Shown: positions 1 through 12,348, numbered from the stretch's first letter. The stretch: DNA of 64,000 nt from Moniliella sp. 'wahieum' (GCA_003971905.1 RSEE01000054.1:372001-436000); one strand, 5' to 3'. Numbers and translations: made by a program. The notes: generated by a model not told the origin, from the sequence alone.

Positions 1-411
1 TTTGGCTCGCATCCTACCTATCGACTCGGCATACGGCATGCGGGGGCTCGAGTTACCGCTCGCCTCGGACCGGCGCACGGTGACCATTCCGGCTGCGCAG
101 ATCGACACTATCTTTGGTCCACTCAACGTCCAGCACAATTGCGTGAAGGCCAAGTGCCGGATTGTCCCCAACAGCATTCCTGATCCGGTCACTGGCTTGA
201 CCTCCGATGCGGTCCAGCACAACAACTTAGCCGGGACGTCGGCGGTGCAACGCTACGTGCTCAACCACTTTGTCAATTCGGTCTCTCCCCACACACCAAC
301 ATCCTTCGACTTGCTGACTTGGCCTTTGCCCAAGACTGGGCAGTCGAGGGCAAGAATGCGCCTTCGGCCGACGACGTTGTGAGCGCGGTACAAGCAGTGA
401 TGAACGATTAG
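1..411 (+). CDS. C-terminal fragment of an unrecognised protein (runs off the left edge)
   Basis: The reading frame is open from the window edge and reads RILPIDSAYGMRGLELPL near its start. About one base is missing near 280-295. After it the frame continues as ILRLADLAFAQDWAVEGKN and SADDVVSAVQAVMND, then stops with TAG at 409-411. The smooth continuation across the shift and the acidic helical tail argue for real coding sequence. I do not recognise the family, and the N-terminus lies outside the window. No intron is evident. Downstream is a dispersed repeat and low-complexity DNA, so this is the last gene before a small gene-poor gap. Confidence 0.5.
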
Positions 412-439
412 ACGGTTTTTTGCGGATGTGGCTACTCTA

Positions 440-605
440 CTGTAAGACCGGAGGAACCCACAAGGATTTGAGTGGAGAACCTCTGGAGATGTAGAGTAAT
501 GCAATCGCGCGATGGTGATGGTTGAGGTGTATATAACCCTTTTGCCACGCATGGAGGAGACATAGGGGTTCGAACAAGCCGGAGTATACACCCGGAAGCA
601 GAGGA
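440..605 (-). repeat. Dispersed repeat, copy 1 (minus orientation)
   Basis: Read on the minus strand, this stretch aligns with 20870-21035 on the plus strand. Shared blocks in the same order are TTCGAACCC, AAGGGTTATAT, GCGATTGCATT, CCAGAGGTTC, CAAATCCTTG and CGGTCTTACAG. By eye about three quarters of bases match. The copies are inverted relative to each other and 20 kb apart. No terminal repeats, poly-A or reverse transcriptase are visible. Both copies carry GTTCGAACC, which resembles a tRNA B box, so a SINE-like origin is possible but unproven. Confidence 0.6.
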
Positions 606-1129
606 TTCGGTGGAGGCCCCAACAGCTACTACTGTTGAGGCGACGCAGCTGTGCGGGTTGAGATTCATTGCGCAGCAGAGAGGAAGGCCACTGGGAGGGG
701 TGATGGCTACGGTGGCGAACTGGACTGCCCTGAACTGACGATGACTGTTGTGCAGCATTGCTGCGTGTGCGGCGCAAGGAATGCGCCTTGAAAGCTCTGT
801 GAAAAATATGGTTCCAGTATAGAGATACTATACACCTGTTGCAGATTACTATTGCCCGTTGTTTTTGTGTTGTACCAGCCCAACAGTAGAGACGATACCG
901 TGGCCTCGACCTGAATGCATCTATTACAAGGCCCGCTATGCAGTGTAGTGGAAGAAGAAAGGAAAGAAAAGAACGGGAGGGATTGAACCGATATAACTTC
1001 ATATAGTTGCGCGGCAGCGCACGCGAACCGCGAACCGCGAACCCCGAAGAGAGAGGGGGCCTAAACTAGTGAGCGCGGGGGGGGGGCAAACGAATCCATT
1101 CTAGCAAGAGAGCGGCACGAGGATCCAGA

Positions 1130-1300
1130 AAACGCGAACCAGAACGAGAACGAGAACGAGAATCGGAACCAGCAAGCGAACCAGAACGAGAACGAGAACC
1201 AGCAGGCGAACCAGAACCAGCAAGCGAACCAGAACCAGAACCAGAACAGAACCAGGACCAGGACCAGGACCAGGACCAGAACTAGGCCCAAGGCCCGAAG
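1130..1300. repeat. GAACGA/GAACCA hexamer tandem repeat
   Basis: Degenerate 6-bp units (GAACGA, GAACCA, AGCAAGC interruptions, then GGACCA) run almost without break. The tract lies downstream of the kinesin stop codon. In several frames it encodes only low-complexity peptides, which I do not call as genes. The remaining sequence from 610 to 1130 shows nothing I can name. Confidence 0.75.
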
Positions 1301-1545
1301 TAGAACGAGGGGGGGTATCGTCAAAGATCAGATCAAGAAAAAGAGACCAACGCAAAACGAGGGGGATCGAGCAGAGCTAGGGCAGATGTAGAGGTAGTAG
1401 ATGCGGAGCTGGATCACAGTAGGGTAGAAAACGGTGCAAGAGCACGGGAAAGGGGGGGGGGGCGGGGGTTCAAGTAGTTGGTGGGGGGGGCCCTAGGCTT
1501 TTTAAGTGGTGGTCCGACTTTTTTTTTCCAGTAGGGACGTGAGGG

Positions 1546-1645
1546 GCGGGAGGGGCGGGAGGCACGGGAGGCACTGGAGGCACGGGAGGCACTGGAGGCA
1601 CGGGAGGCACGGGAGGCACGGGAGGCACGGGAGGCACAGGGGGAC
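1546..1645. repeat. GGAGGCACG 9-bp minisatellite
   Basis: About ten tandem copies of a 9-bp unit, GGAGGCACG with GGAGGCACT variants, preceded by GGGAGGGGC. It ends just before the kinesin stop codon and so sits in the probable 3' UTR of that gene. Confidence 0.75.
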
Positions 1646-1650
1646 GAAAG

Positions 1651-4600
1651 TTAGAGACAAAACAGCCGCGTACTCTTACGTTTCGTCACTTCCTCCAACC
1701 GAGCCGAGAGAGCTTCGCGCGCTTTATCGCGTGCAGCGCGTTCCTGTTCAATCTGCAATTCGAGCGCTTGGCGCTGTTCCTGTACACGTGCCTGGGTCTG
1801 GGCCAGTTCGGCAGTGGCCGCATCGACTTGAGTTTGCAACTCGCCCGATTGCGCCGCAAACGCATCGCGTTCCCGCGTCACTTCCGATACTTGCGTTCGC
1901 GCTTTGCGCAAATTGCGTTCGCTGTCGTTCAAGGCCGCTTCCAGCGTAGCGACCAAATCGGACGACGCGTGCGTTTCCGCTTCCAAGTGCGTCAACTTGG
2001 CTTGCAAGCGCTGGATCTCTTCCTGGGCACGCTGCTGTTCTTCGGGCGGGACCGTGGCCAAGGGCGCCATCACCATGGGCGCCGGACCGGCGGGGGCCGA
2101 CAGTGCCGGGCCCCGTGGTCGTCATGGACGATACCGAGTCGGCCAAACTGGAAGAACGAGTGAGCGAGGCGGGGCGGGCGGGACAGCCGTCGGGGTAGGT
2201 GGTGGCGGGCCTGCCGGAGGCGGCGTGGGCGGCGGAGGCGGTACTTTGCCACTGCCTGACGAGGGGCTGGCGCGATGCGCATGCGCATGCGCCGTATCCC
2301 ACGACGTGATTCGTCCTGGTGTCGCGTCTTGCTGGTCCAGCGTTGAACGCTGCGCTTTGCCCCCCGTCGAACGGAGGGATACCGCGCGCTCGGCGTGGGC
2401 CAAACGTTGTTGCGCGTCACGCAACAGCGCCTCGTTGCGCGCCGCATCTGCCAAGGCTGCTTGCGCTTCGGCGCGGGACCGAGCCAAGTCGGAGCGGGCT
2501 TGAGATAAGAGGGTACGGTGGGAATCCAGTTCGGCGAGTAAGCTAGCGTTGGCGGCGTTGCCGCTGCCATTCGTGCTGCCGGGCTCGTGCTGCATACCGC
2601 CCCTACTGCCCCAACTGCCCGACCCGGCCGAGGGTCCCAACGAGTCGCGTAGGACGGCGAGGTCGGTGGCAAATTGGTCGCGTTCCGCTTGGGCCTCGGT
2701 CAAGGCGCCTTCCAGCACGACAAGTGCGTCGGAGGTTTCGGCGAGCTCGGCTTTGAGCATGTCCATCTCCACGGGGTCCACTTGGACTTGGGCGGACAAT
2801 TGGGCGATGCGTGCCTCGTTGCGAGCGGCCACGGCGCGCGCTTCGTCGCTTGCCTGCCGCAACGCCGCGCACTCGTCGACCAACCGACGTACTTGGGCAT
2901 CGCGCTGGGCCAGTTCGCGCGCATGCGAGCCCACCGTCTGGGCATGGCTCGCGCCCAGCGCATCGAGGTCGTGGGAAGCGGTGTTACGTGCTTCCTCGAG
3001 CAAGGCAAGTTGCTTGCTGGTCTCGTCAACGTGGCGAGCGAGACGAGCCGCATGAGCCGCTTCGACCTCCTGCACCGCCTTGGCGTGCTCTTCGTCGCGA
3101 CGTTGCAGCTCGGCCTCGTTGGCCTGTTTCAACGCTGCCAGCGCCGCGGCGCCCGTCGCCTCGCCTTGCTCGCTCAGCTGGGCCAAGGCGCGCGCGTGCG
3201 TGTCCTGCAGGGCGGCGACCTCGGCCTGGGCCTGGTCACGGTGCGTGCGTTCGGCTTCGGCCAATGCGTCGGCATGCGCACGCTCCAGCATGGTCACTGA
3301 CGCTTGGTGCTTTTCCTCCAGCGCTTGGAGCGCCGTGGCAAGCGCAGCTTGGTGCTTTTCGTCCTGCGCTTGGAGCGCCGTGGCAAGCGCAGCTTGCTGA
3401 GCGTCCTCCGCTGCGCGCGTTTGGGCCGCGTGGTCATCAAGAAGCTTGGTCTGCGCCTCGGCGTGCTGCTGCTGCAACTGGGCTAGCGCACTGGCGTGCT
3501 GTTCGTCCGAGCGAGCGACGGCGGCTTTGAGCTCGCCATGCGCCTCGGCCAGCGCGCGGGCATGTTTCTCCCAGCGAGGCCAGGGCAGCGTCGTGCTCCG
3601 AACGCAGCTGGGCCAGAGCGTGCTGATGGTCCTCAGCGACCTGGGCCGCGGCCGCTTCGGCTGCTGCCTTGTCTTCCTGCTGGGCCTGACGGACGGTATC
3701 CAGCTCAGCTTGGTGCGCGTCGCGCAACTGGTCCAACGCAGTCTCGTGGTCAGTCTGCAACGCGGCGAGCGCAACGGTATGCTGCTCGGAGGTGGTGCGC
3801 AAGCGGTCCTCGTGCTCGGCTTGGAGGGTACTGTGGGCGTGGGCGAGCTGGTCAGCCTGCTTGGCCAGCGCGTCTGCTAGGGCAGCACGATGGGCCTCGT
3901 CGCGCTCTTTTACGGCACTCGCAACGGCCGCGACGGTGGCCGACGCATGCGCCGCCTCGGCGGCCTGCAGCGCGCGCGCATGCGACTCGGCCGCGTCGTC
4001 CCGGGCGCGCTGCAAGTCAAGCGCATGTTCCTCCTTGGCCTGCGCCAGCGCAGCGGCCAGGGCTGTCTCGTGGTTGCTTTGTGCCTGGTACAGCGCGTCA
4101 GCCTGCTGCGCGCGCCATTGGGCCAACGAGTTGTCCCTTTCTTCTTGCGACTGCGCCGCCCGAGCCTCGTCCTGCTCGGCGGCGGCACGAGCGGCGGCCG
4201 CCTGCGCCTCACGCTCCTCCCGCAGCGCTTGCGCATGTGCCTCGTCCCGCGCCGCCAGCGCCGCCTTGTGCTCGGCCAAACGCGCAGCCAGCGTTGCGGC
4301 CGCTGCGGTCTCGGCGGCAGCAAGGGCGGCAGCATGTTTTATCGGCTTGCGCTTGCGCTTCAGCGTGAAGCGACTGGAGCGAGGCGGTGGTGCGTGCTTG
4401 GGCTTCCTCGGCCGCCTCGGCCCGGGCTTGGACCAAAGTCTGATCCGCCTGCTGCAGCGCTTCCTCATGGGCCGCCTTGAGACTGGCGATGGCCTGGTCG
4501 TGCTGAGTCTGCAGGGAGCTGAGTTGGTCGGCATGCTCGGCCACGCGCGCAGCCAACGTTGCGGCCGCTGCGGTCTCGGCGGCAGCAAGGGCGGCAGCAT

Positions 4601-7600
4601 GCTTTTTATCGGCATCTGCTTGCGCTTCAGCGTGAAGCGACTGGAGCGAGGCGGTGGTGCGTGCTTGAGCTTCCTCGGCGGCTTCGACCCGGGCTTGGAC
4701 CAAAGCCTGATCCGCCTGCTGCAGCGCTTCCTCATGGCCCGCCTTGAGACTGGCGATGGCCTGGTCGTGCTGGGTCTGGAGGGAGCTGAGTTGGTCGGCA
4801 TGCTTGGTCTCCATGGCCGCGAGGGCTTGGTTGTGCTCTTGGATCAACCGAGTTTGGGCGGCGGTAGCCTGTTCGGTCTGGAGGGTGGACAAGGCAGTTT
4901 GGTGTTTGGTCTGGAGCGCGTCGATGGCCTGGGCATGGGTTTGGTCTGACTGGGCGAGCGCGCGCGCGTGGGTCGCCTGCGCTTGTTCCAGCGCATGCGC
5001 GTGCTCAGTAGCTTGCTGTGCCAGCGCGGCGTCGTGGGCCGCGGTGAGCTCGGCAAGACGAGCGGCGTGCGCCGCTTGGCTCTCTTGGTTCGCGCGCGTG
5101 GCCTGGCTCAGTTGCGCTTTGGCCGCGTCGGCCTGCTCGGCCGCCTCGGCAGCGGCGACCTGCGCAATCGCGTACTGTTCCTGCAGCGCACGGTGCGCTT
5201 GGGCCAACAGCGTGGCGGCATGGTCGCGCGCGGCCAAGACACGGGTGTGCGCCTGCTCTTGTTCGGCCATGTGGGCGGTATGGCGAGCGTCAAGCGCGGT
5301 CAACTGGTCCTTGTGCGTGTTTTCCTGCGTAGCGAGTTGGGCCATCAGTTGTTGCACTTGGGTCTGCATCGAGTCGCGCGACGAGGCGGATGGCGAGGCA
5401 GGGTCAGCGTGCAGCGCCTCGGTCGAGCCATTGGCCACCTCGGCTGCACCCACGGCCGCCAGCTCATCCGCCAAGGGGGTGTTGGGTTCCGTCCGACCGC
5501 GCACGGTGGCCGCAACATCGGAAGAAGAGGACACGCCAACTTGCTGCAGCCCATCCAGCTCGTCCTCCCTCTGGATCAGGAGCGCTTGCAACGTGTCCCG
5601 CTCGCGTTCCAAGGAACGGATCTTACGCTGAGCCTCTTCTGCAACCGCCGCCGCAGACGATCCTGCCGCCTCCGCTCGCCCTGCCACCGTCCCGCCCACC
5701 AGGGACAAGGGTCGGCGGCCTGGTTGGGACGAGGTGGAAGCGGAGCGGGCGTGCAAGGGCTTGGTGGGCGAGGTGGCCTCGGTGGGGCTGCCTTGGTGGG
5801 GAGCTGGTACATCGTTCAAGTCGCGTGCGGTGGAGGGCGCATCGGGTGGACGGTAGGCGATGCCCGAGTTGGACCGACGGTGGGTAGCACGGGAGGATGG
5901 ACGCGAGGGCGTGGAGAAGATAGCAGCGTCGCGGCCAGAGAGCGAGTTGCGCCGGGACGAGGCTGAGAATGACAGGCTGGAACGGCGACTGAGCCGGCCC
6001 TGGCTCGGCTGGTCACTGTCTTCCCCTCCATGCAAGAGGCGGGCAAGGTCCGGCTCGGTTCGGCTGCGCAGGGACGGGTGCCACGTTTCGCGACGGGTGC
6101 CGGTCGAATTGCGTCGCTGCAGCGCCTGGACCGAGTCGTCGTTGTGGATCGAGAGTACCTCGAGCGGATCGTCGGTACTGGAGCTGTTGCGCGTACGAGA
6201 GCTGGCGGCCGGGGTAGGCACGGACGACAGCTCGGCCACCTGCGTGGCCAACAGTTCGGCACGTTGCAACGATTCTTGGTGAGGGATTGGGCGGGTACCC
6301 AAGTCGGCCATCGCGGCGGCATACTTGGCCTTGATTTCCGCCAGCTCGGTGCGAACGGTGGCCAGCTCTGTCAACTCGGCACTGGATGCCGCCTCGGTGG
6401 ACTGGGCAGGAGACGGAGCTTCAGGCGATGCCGCCTGCGCACCAGACGGAGCGTCAGACGAAGACTCCAGTGCGCGCGACGGAGCGTCAGACGAAGACTC
6501 CAGCGCGCGCGACGGGGTGGTCTGGGCCTGTGCCTTGGCCTGTTCCACCTCGTTCTGCAGCGCCTCGATACGTTCTTGGCGAGCATCGAGCTCAGCAAGC
6601 AACAACTTGTGGTCCTGCTTGGACGAGTCGAGGTCGTCCAAGGCGTGTGCGGCGGAGCGGTCGTGGGCCGCTTGGGTTTCCCACTGGCTGAGGCTAGCCT
6701 GGGCGGCGGCCAAGTCGGTATCGGTCTGGGCCAAGCGAGCTTCGAGTTGTTGGATGTAAGATTCGTTGTGCTGTTCGCTGTGCTGGTGCCGGGCGAGGTC
6801 CTTGCGTGCCTGGGCCAAGGTCTCGACCAGCTGCTGGTGCGCTTGCTGGGTCGTGTGCAGCCGAGTCTCCAACTCACTCGCATAGTCTGCCCGGCGGCCT
6901 CGCGATCGGTCAACTGCACCGCGGCACTCTTCATGTCCGCCACTTGCTCCCCCAACGTCTCGGCCAGCCGCTCCTTTTCCGCCAGCAAGTCCTCCTGCTC
7001 CACCACGTGCTGTTCCAGGTCGGTAATCACATCCTCCGAGTGGCCCAGGGCGGCCTTGAGCAGGTTGATCTGGCCCGTCAACACGTCGATTGACTTTTCG
7101 TACTCGAGAATCCGGCTCGGCCGATTCGAGAAAGGTGTCCTTGCCCCGCTCCTCATCGGAAAAGTCGGGGGCCATAAGATCTTGCATGGTGGACGACTGA
7201 CGGCGCACCCGCTGACCCAGCCGCGTCTTGTCCATCTTGAGCTGCGCCACTTCCTGCGCCAGCTCGGCAAGGCGGTCCTGTTGGTTCCGGATGATCTCCT
7301 GGGCCTCGCGCGTGCCCGTGGGGAAGAGAGCCGAGGAGCGGAGTTTGGTGCTACCTGCGCCGGCACCTGCCGACGCCGGCGCCGCACGGCCGGCACGTGC
7401 ATCGAGCAGGTCACGGCGCAGCTTGGTCACGAGCATCTGCATGTGCGCCAGGTCGTCCCACCCGGGCTCATGTTCGTTGACCTCGGCCTTGTTTTTGATG
7501 GCGCGAGCGCGCGAAGCATACTGCAACGTATTCACCGTCTCACTCAGGTTGTACTCGGCGGGACTGACACAGGCAATCATCAACGTGTACGCGTTGCCCC

Positions 7601-9316
7601 CGAGCGAGTCTTGCAACAGACGGGTCAGCTTCGAGTCGCGGTAGGGCACATGCACCGCCTTTTTTCCCTTGGCCACGTCCCCCAGGGCAGAGATGACGTT
7701 GCCGAGCGCATGGAGACCCGAATTGATGCTGATGCCTTCCTTGATGCGCTCGCCTTTGGCCGCGGTCCGTTTAAGCTGTGGAAACGGAAAACGAACGCAC
7801 AGGGCGCCCCTAAGTTAGTCTTCTTGTCACGTCAAAAAACGATCCAGTCCCACAGGAGCGACCAAATACAAAACAAAAAGCAGAGAAGAGAAGAAGAGAA
7901 ACGAAAAGAGGAGGAAAGAACTCACCCGTTCCGACCCGGCCAAATCCACAAAGTGGAACTTGCTGATGGTCGTCACCATCTCGCCTTCGGTCAAGACGTT
8001 GGTACCTTGGGATACCGACCGGGCACGGTGCCCCAAGTTGGTGATGGTCGCCTGCGAGCTGGGCGAACGGAGGGCAAACATGGACTGGCGCTTGCCCTTG
8101 CCTGCCGTGGCGCCGGGCGTAGGCGAGGGAGACGGAGGGGGTGCAACAGTGGAGCGGGAGAGGGCGGACTGGGGCCGCGGGATGGCGGACATGCGGTTGG
8201 CCGGTGGTGGTGCGGCCGGTAGGGGTAGGGGGTGGTGCGACCGGCCGGGGTACGGCGGCCGAGACTGCTGGGCGGCGGGGACATGGTGGGGTCCGAGAAG
8301 GCCGAGGCGCTGGCCGCGACTGGGGGCCTGCGGGAGCTGTGGGACGGGGAGGTCGGGGGCGAGATGGCCATGTCGGGCGTCGCCTCGGCCGGGGCAAAGG
8401 ACAAGGGCGGGAGGGAGGCGGCACGGTTGGGTGAGGGTGAGGCGGTGAAGATGGCGTGGGAGCGGGAGGACTGGGCATTCATGTCGGTCGAGTTGGTGCG
8501 ACGGACGGCGTTGCCTTGGGCCAGGAGCGCCATCACATCTGCCACGCCATGGACCGGACCTCGTTCATGCCAGACCAGACGATCTGGCCCTTGTCCTGGC
8601 GGATCTGGACCAAGGGGCGCAGGTCGGCGGGGCGGTCGCTGTCGGCGAGGAGGTCGATGAGGTCCTCGTTGTAGAGCTCGATGAAGCTGACGCTGAGCGT
8701 ATAGCTGGAGCCGGGGCGGGTATCGCGGTTGGTGTAGTAGTAAAGATGTCGGCAATGGCGCGGGGGATGATGCCTGTGCCGGGCTCCCAGGCGCGGGGCT
8801 GGTCGGGGGGCGGGTAGTGGGGCGGGGCAGCGGCGGTGCCCATGGTGTAGGACTTGCCGCTGCTGGTCTGTCCATAGGCCAGGATGGTGGCGTTGTAGCC
8901 CTGGAAGAATTTGGGGATCAGGGGCTGGACCGAGTCGGCGTACACGTCGCTCTGGCCATGCTCGGGGGCGAGGACGCGGTCGTAGACATAGTCGGAGCTG
9001 GCGGCGGCGGCGGCGGTGATGGAGGCCGAGGCGGGGGCGGCGGCGCCGGGGGGGGCGGAGGGGTCGACGCGGAGGCGGGTGGGGGAGTCGGCGAAGATGG
9101 CGGTGCGCTGCCAGCGGGCGGGGATGGCGGTGTGGTCGTGGGCGGTGAGGGGGCGGATGCGGACGGCGACCTGGACGGCGTTGGGGGCGGTGGGGGTGGG
9201 GTCGGGGGCGCTGCTGGTGTGCGGGCGTGGGTGTGGGTGTGGGTGGGGGGCAGGGGTGTGGTGCGGGGGCGCGAGGGCGGGCGCGCAGCCGAGGGCGGGC
9301 GGGGGATGGCGGACAT
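1651..9316 (-). CDS. Kinesin-4 family motor with a very long coiled-coil tail
   Basis: This is a plus-end-directed, N-terminal-motor kinesin that hydrolyses ATP to move on microtubules. The chosen start ([14 protein letters not shown], 9316) precedes [13 protein letters not shown]. The P-loop [12 protein letters not shown] is near 8850, switch [13 protein letters not shown] near 8480 and switch [11 protein letters not shown] near 7935. An intron at 7776-7925 (GTGAGT...CACAG) splits SER from [14 protein letters not shown]. The motor ends with [17 protein letters not shown] and [26 protein letters not shown], which is typical of kinesin-4 (KIF4/KIF21). About 1,900 further residues are Ala/Gln/Glu-rich coiled coil, ending near 1651 with [14 protein letters not shown]. 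Frame changes near 8550, 4350, 3580, 2165 and 2105 look like sequence errors. The tail has internal duplications and the motor carries an insert, described under findings. The family call is firm; exact ends are approximate. Confidence 0.9.
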
Positions 9317-9708
9317 GGGGGGCGGGGAGGCGTCCCAGCGGACCCAGGCCTGGTGGAGGTGGGGCAGCAGACAGCAGCCGCCCCCCCTGCATCTCTCTTC
9401 TGCACGGGGCGCCGCTGTCTCGGCGGGCGCAGCGCAGCACACGCGCCCCGTGCGGCGCGCATCCGGCCGAGTGGCGCCTGCAGGGTGGCGTGCATGCTCC
9501 CATCCCTCCCCCGCGGCTGCTGCCACGCTGGCACTTTCAATTTTACCCTCAACATGAATATTCAAGCGGGCGCGGCGTGGCACGAGGCAGGGCGAGCGCG
9601 TCGGCCGCACACACGCGAGGCGGCCGTTCTGCGCTCGCTCTCCACTCTCCTCTCCGCTTCCGCTCTCGGCTGTCTGCTCTGCTGCGGCGGCTGCCCCCCC
9701 CCACCGCG

Positions 9709-11223
9709 ATGCTCAGCCCCCGCGCCCCACCCGCCTTGCCCGCCAAGCGCACGCGCACCCGCTCCTGCTCCGCCGACGCGTGGCAGCCGGGCGGGCGCAC
9801 CAAGCGCATGCGCACCAGCACCAGCACGGCCGAATCCGATGCCGCGTCGGTGCCGTCGCCGCAATCCACCGCGCCTTCTTCGCCCCCCTCGGACGAAGCG
9901 GCGCATCTCAGTGGAGATGCATGGTGTGCCGCAGCTCTCGCTCCTCGCTGCGCCTCCCTGCCCCATCCCTTCTCTCCCGCCAGCCGATGCGCACCAGGCG
10001 GCAGACGCAGACACGCGTCGCATCACGCGCTCCGCACGCGTGTTGCGCGCCACGACCCGCCGTGGTCGGAAGGACGCGCTGGCGGCTGCTCAGCCCCCCG
10101 CACCAGCTACGCGCCCCGTCCCTTCCCTCCCAGCAGCAGACGATGAGGAGGAGGAGGAGGAGGAGGAGGAGGGGACGCGTCGCATCACGCGCTCGGGACG
10201 GGTGCTGCGCCCCCGGCTCGTGCTGGCCGGACGAAGGACGCGCGGGCTTCTCACTCCCTTGGCTCCGACGGCAGGGCGGACGTGCGTTCCGCCTGTTCGG
10301 ACCAGGACGTGCGTCGCATGACGCCTTCGGGCCAGGTGCCAGAGCGTGCGCCGGTGCGAGTGCGGTCGAAGGATCGGCTGCGCGCGTCGAGCGCACCTCG
10401 GTCGGACTTGCTGGGGTTGTGCAAGACGACGAAGACGTGTACCTGGCCCAGCGGCTTGGGGCGCCTGCGCACGCTGCTCCCTGGGTACCGCAAGGTGCCG
10501 ACGGTGGCCCAGATTGAGCGGGAGCTGGAACGGGAAGAGGAGGCCAAGGAGGAAGAGAGATGTGCATGACCAAGGCTGCTCGCGCGCGCAGGGCATTATG
10601 CGCATCACACCTCGTGCCAAGGTGCACCATGTACCGGCGCGGCAAGAGCAGGATGCGGCCTCGGCCCCGCGAGCCATGCGTTGGCGATGGGTGCGCTGGC
10701 ACGCAAAAACGCGCGCGGCCGAGGCGAGTCGGGTGGCGGACGACAAGTGGGTGCAGAGGGGCCGTAGCACCGCCGCTAGCGATCTACTTCGGACGCGCAA
10801 AAAGGCACTTCGGTTCGCCAAGAGTCGCATTCACGATTGGGGGCTGTACGCGCTGGAGCCGATTGCGCCGCGCCAAATGGTGATGAGTACATTGGCGAGT
10901 GGTGCGACAACAGGTGGCCAACGAACGCGAAACGCCGCTACGAACGGTCGGGCCAATTTTCCACCTACCTCTTTCGCGTCGACGATGACTGGTGGTCGAC
11001 GCACCTGCAAGGGCAACACGGCCGCTTGATGAACCATTCCTGCCGCCCCAACTGTACCGCAACATTGTGACCGTGAATGGCCACAAGCGCATTGTCGTGT
11101 ACGCCAAAGAATGGATCCTCCCCGGACGGGAGCTGACGTACGGACTACAAGTTGGCCCATTCCAACGACGAGGATCCGATTCGGTGCCTGTGCGGAGCCA
11201 AAGGCTGCCGCGGGTTCCTGTAA
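9709..11223 (+). CDS. SET1: Set1-type histone H3K4 methyltransferase (short, frameshifted)
   Basis: It is predicted to transfer methyl groups from S-adenosylmethionine to histone H3 lysine 4 in the nucleus. The start ATG at 9709 opens a basic region (PALPAKRTRTRSC). An acidic Glu run lies at about 10145-10172. The SET domain begins at 10800 with KKALRFAKSRIHDWGLYALE, followed by IGEWCDNRWPTNAKRRYE, YLFRVDDD, the cofactor and knot motif NHSCRPNCTA, VTVNGHKRIVVYAKE, ELTYDYKLA (one extra G in the DNA) and post-SET CLCGAKGCRGFL directly before TAA at 11221-11223. Ending exactly on the post-SET motif is characteristic of Set1. No RRM domain is recognised, and at about 500 residues it is short for Set1. 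Several one-base shifts separate the pieces. The N-terminal half carries four copies of an RRITRSGRVLR-like motif. Confidence 0.85.
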
Positions 11224-11763
11224 ATCTCTCCTCTCGCTGGATGTTGCTTTTTTTTCCTTTTTTTCCCTCCTCTTGTTTCCCGCAGTTGTTCATACTGTTT
11301 GTTTACTCGACGCTTGGATCTCCCGTTTGCACTTTACTCTTTCTTCTGCCCTCAACAGCGCGATGGATTGCCGTCCCATCCATCTGGCCGGAAGACTGCC
11401 TACCAGGGACATAACTGTGTGAGCGCGAGAGGGATGCATAGCAGCGTTCAACCACAGTGCAAACCAGCCTTTTTGAGATATGCAACGACGCCAGAGGCAA
11501 CGGATGCAACAAGGGGGTAGGGGGATGGGGGTAGGTGCCAAGGAGAGCAGGGAGGAGGAGCATGGAAACATAGAGATCGGGTAGGGACCTCCATGTGCCC
11601 CAAGGAGCATAGATGGGATGCAGAACCATGATAGCCTACTCCCTACCGCCGCCTCCCCTCTCCTGAGGCTCCCCTCAACGACCTCGTACCACACAAGGAC
11701 CGTTCCCAACCAAAAAGAAGGACAACACGAGCGGCACACACGCCGAGTTGGTGTCTGACCGCT

Positions 11764-12348
11764 TAGTTTTGGTCTCCTCCTCCTGCTCCACAGCCAGGAT
11801 AGCGGCGCGCTTCTCGGCGATGCGCTGGGCGCGGCGCTCGCGCATGGCCTGTTGCGGGACCGACGGGCCTCCATCTGGTCGGCGAGGTGCTTGGAGCGGG
11901 CCTTTTCGGCCGGCCTTGTGGATGTGCTCAATCAGCACACGCTTGTTCTTAAAGACGTTACCCTTGCTCTTGAGGTAAAGCTCGTGGTAGAGGTGCTTGT
12001 CAATCTTGCCGGCCTCGCGGTACTTGCGCAGCAGGCGGCGGAGCACGCGCTGGCGGCGCATCCAAAGGATCTTGGTGGGCATGCGGGCTTCGGCCGTACC
12101 AAAGCGCTTACCGTGTCCGTGTGGCGGCCGAGACGCTTGGCCGCGTGCAGCGCACGCGCCGGCCCTTGGACTGGCCCACGTCGGGCTGCTTGAGGATCTG
12201 GCCCTCGGCAACGAGCTTGCGGATGTGGCACGGCTGTTGGCGTTCGCAATCTCGCCCTGCTCGGCCGGGTCGAGCCACACCTTGCGCTTGCCAACACCGA
12301 GCACCTCGCCGCCAGACGCTTCTGGATCCGAAGGTTGCTGCCTGCCAT
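11764..12348 (-). CDS. RPL19: 60S ribosomal protein eL19
   Basis: This is a cytosolic large-subunit ribosomal protein. It starts at 12348 with [15 protein letters not shown]. Continuing across single-base losses gives [95 protein letters not shown] and a basic C-terminus ([15 protein letters not shown]). Length and order match eL19. Missing bases are inferred near 12304, 12225, 12160 and 12112, each in a run of two or more identical bases, with others near 11905 and 11875. The stop is placed at about 11764 (TAA in frame after EEETK) but is uncertain because of the shifts. It is divergent from eS27, with 369 bp between the start codons. Confidence 0.92.

Noticed and set aside
440-622. Short protein genes in the two dispersed repeat copies
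   Set aside because: The reading frames are not maintained between the copies, so the similarity is at DNA level.
1061-1355. Trp/Phe/Leu-rich open frames on the minus strand
   Set aside because: They are translations of the GAACGA/GAACCA repeat and have no other support.
2122-4950. Long plus-strand open frames opposite the kinesin tail
   Set aside because: They mirror the GC-rich coiled-coil coding strand; the minus strand continues the kinesin heptads and matches the motor gene.
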